Source: Sva-07 sp963829585 (GTDB lineage Bacteria; Actinomycetota; Acidimicrobiia; Acidimicrobiales; Ilumatobacteraceae). From it: DNA of 64,000 nt. Positions within the stretch are counted from its first letter, which is position 1. Every line of letters starts with the position of its first letter. The translations under genes were made by a program, and so were the position numbers. The notes under the pieces were generated by a model. The model saw only the letters and a list, made by a program, of their open reading frames with translations. It did not search any database and was not told the origin of the DNA. The stretch is taken from positions 372,001 to 436,000 of the forward strand of contig CAWHJD010000021.1 of NCBI GenBank assembly GCA_963829585.1. The letters run 5' to 3'. Positions 62,632-64,000 of this stretch are shown in pieces.

Positions 62632-63147
62632 ATGGTGCCGTCCGGTGCGTTTCCCCCCGGCGCGCTTCCGTCCGGCCTGAACGTCGACGAGGCGATGGGG
62701 TTGGCCCTCGACGAGGCCGCGCACGCTCTCGTTCACGACGACGTCCCGGTCGGAGCGATCGTCGTCCACCGAGGGCTGGTGATCGCAGCTCGGCACAACG
62801 AGCGCGAACTGCACGCCGACCCGGTCGCCCACGCCGAGATCCTCGCACTGCGCGATGCCGCCGCCCACCTGGGGCAGTGGCGGCTGGACGAGTGCGCCAT
62901 GTACGTGACGCTCGAGCCGTGCCCGATGTGCGCCGGCGCGGTGGTCAACGCACGGCTCGGGCATCTCGTGTACGGCGCGCACGACCCCAAGGCGGGAGCG
63001 GTGACGAGCCAGTTCGAGCTGGTGAGCGGCGAGCGGCTGAATCACCGCGTCGAGGTGACGAGCGGTGTGCGATCGACCGAGTCGGCCGAACTGCTACGCG
63101 CGTTCTTCCGCCTCCGACGTACGTCGCGGGTGGAAGAACGCGGCTGA
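62632..63147 (+). CDS. tadA: tRNA-specific adenosine deaminase
   Basis: Cytidine/deoxycytidylate deaminase fold, 171 residues. Zinc site: HAEILAL (His and catalytic Glu) and PCPMCAGAVVNARLG (two Cys), plus the TadA-typical DPKAGA. It converts A34 to inosine in tRNA-Arg(ACG). ATG 62632 lies 3 bases after tRNA-Ser, so the mRNA and tRNA may be co-transcribed; the first ~20 residues (PSGAFPPGALPSG) are unconserved and a later start is possible. Confidence 0.93.
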   Translation: MVPSGAFPPGALPSGLNVDEAMGLALDEAAHALVHDDVPVGAIVVHRGLVIAARHNERELHADPVAHAEILALRDAAAHLGQWRLDECAMYVTLEPCPMCAGAVVNARLGHLVYGAHDPKAGAVTSQFELVSGERLNHRVEVTSGVRSTESAELLRAFFRLRRTSRVEERG

Positions 63148-63164
63148 CTCGGACCCGAAACGGC

Positions 63165-64000
63165 TCAGTGGTCCTTGCGGCGCAGGCTGCCGATGAGGCG
63201 GCGCAGCGCCGAAGTGCGCTCTTCAGCAGCATCCTTCGGCTGGCCTGGCGTGGCCTCGCTCGGCTCGTCGTCGACGGGCCAGAGTGACGATGCGCCGGGT
63301 GCGGAGAGGTGCGGATCAGCGGAAACCGGGGACGCCTGCGTCTGGGCAGCCAGAGCCTGCTGGGCGTAGATCACCTCGGCGCTCATGTCCGGCGTCGGCG
63401 GAGCGAACCCTGAAAAACTCGACGATGCCGACTCGACGGCCGCCATCTCGGTCGTCGTCTCAGTCGTCGTTCCGATACCGAACAGGTCGGTGTCGACATC
63501 GAGCGGTGGAATCACGGGCACTTCGCCCGACACCATTTCGATGGCCGCGATCGCACGACGCACGGCCGCGGCGACCTCGTCGGGGACCTCGTCGGCCTCG
63601 ATGTCGTCGTCGGAGAGTTCGAGCGCCGGCATCTCGAATCGCAGATCACCGTTGTCGGCCTGGGTGAACGCCGGAGCAGCCTGTGGCGACTCTTCGACCA
63701 CGTCCACGAGCACCACATCCTCGGAGTCGTGCGGCCAGGTCACCTGGAAGTCGATGGGGTCGCCTTCGAATGAGACGATCTCGACCACGGCTGCGTCGGG
63801 CGAGGCGTCCACCTCGGCCTCGACCTCGACGTCGACGTCGGCCTCGGCTTCTGCCACGACCTCGGCTTCGACCTCGACCTCGACAACGAGGGTCTCCACC
63901 GCACCGAACTCGATGGTCACTTCGTCGAAGGCAGCATCGTCGAACCGGGAAGCGTCGAACTCGGAGGTGTCGAACTCGGAGGTGTCGAAACCGGCCTCGT
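63165..64000 (-). CDS. Acidic repeat protein of unknown function, partial
   Basis: At least 278 codons; the frame runs off the right edge, so the start is not in the window. Not recognised. The visible part opens with repeats of FDTSEFD type and a Val/Glu/Ala run (EVEVEAEVVAEAEADVDVEV). It is then acidic and low-complexity. It ends with a short basic tail (RTSALRRLIGSLRRKDH). No membrane helix or known motif. Convergent with tadA. Confidence 0.6.
   Translation of the reverse strand, partial: EAGFDTSEFDTSEFDASRFDDAAFDEVTIEFGAVETLVVEVEVEAEVVAEAEADVDVEVEAEVDASPDAAVVEIVSFEGDPIDFQVTWPHDSEDVVLVDVVEESPQAAPAFTQADNGDLRFEMPALELSDDDIEADEVPDEVAAAVRRAIAAIEMVSGEVPVIPPLDVDTDLFGIGTTTETTTEMAAVESASSSFSGFAPPTPDMSAEVIYAQQALAAQTQASPVSADPHLSAPGASSLWPVDDEPSEATPGQPKDAAEERTSALRRLIGSLRRKDH

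Noticed and set aside
1..64000. Insertion sequences, prophage, integrase or attachment sites
   Set aside because: No transposase, integrase or phage gene was recognised, and the single tRNA shows no flanking duplicated end; the window looks like stable chromosome.

Overview
The window looks like chromosomal DNA of a high-GC Actinomycetota. A WhiB7-like WhiB protein (an actinobacteria-specific family), a GlnII/GlnA2/GlnR-type nitrogen block, a ClpS-DUF2017 pair, an actinobacterial-style Tad pilus cluster with a LysM-BTAD protein, and many GTG starts with 4-base gene overlaps all point there. Co-occurrence of type IVa pili, a caa3-type oxidase operon and this gene style suggests the class Acidimicrobiia (Ilumatobacter-like). 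That placement is inference; no 16S rRNA is present.

Layout. 1-2.5 kb: zinc uptake (ZnuC fragment, ZnuA, ZnuB, Zur, with a Zur-box-like palindrome). 2.5-7.8 kb: NadE, a penicillin-acylase-family lipoprotein and an SMP-30 family lactonase. 7.9-11.2 kb: type II glutamine synthetase behind a PHO-box-like repeat, GlnA2, and a GlnR-like regulator. 11.2-16 kb: SGNH lipoprotein, 8-oxoguanine-deaminase-like amidohydrolase, group II PLP decarboxylase, a 51-residue membrane peptide, Tag and RidA. 16-19.4 kb: thioredoxin-fold lipoprotein and an Fe-S block (ErpA, SufR-like regulator, Mrp). 19.4-25 kb: unknown protein, Nudix hydrolase, CoA-transferase and an AceE-type E1. 25-27.5 kb: CcdA, TlpA-like thioredoxin, and a WhiB7-like gene with a small upstream ORF and a strong leader terminator. 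27.5-31.8 kb: quinone oxidoreductase, Orn, poly-gamma-glutamate hydrolase-like protein, PdxH and SerS.

31.8-41.6 kb is one long cytochrome oxidase operon (ctaB to ctaG). It holds a normal caa3/A1-type set (CtaC with a cytochrome c domain, CtaD, CtaE, subunit IV, CtaG). Upstream of these lies a second, intact subunit I paralogue in which every heme and copper ligand is replaced (four of them His to Gln). Next to it are a degenerate subunit III and a seven-helix protein ending in a beta-rich external domain without copper ligands. This 'ligandless oxidase' module is the most unusual thing in the window.

41.7-52.7 kb: ClpS/DUF2017, then a Tad/Flp-type pilus cluster (prepilin peptidase, CpaB, degenerate CpaE, CpaF, TadB, TadC, Flp-like pilin, three TadE/G-like proteins, LysM-BTAD membrane protein). 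52.8-61.3 kb: a type IVa pilus cluster (pilin, PilT, PilD, PilC, PilB and two coiled-coil proteins). 61.4-64 kb: a 5'-3' exonuclease-like protein, the SRP RNA, tRNA-Ser(GGA), TadA deaminase and the end of an acidic protein that runs off the window.

Quality note: at least ten otherwise well-conserved genes (including ctaC, subunit IV, prepilin peptidases and the LysM-BTAD gene) are broken by single-base indels, almost all of them insertions. This is better explained by assembly error than by gene decay. Spans for those genes are given across the breaks.
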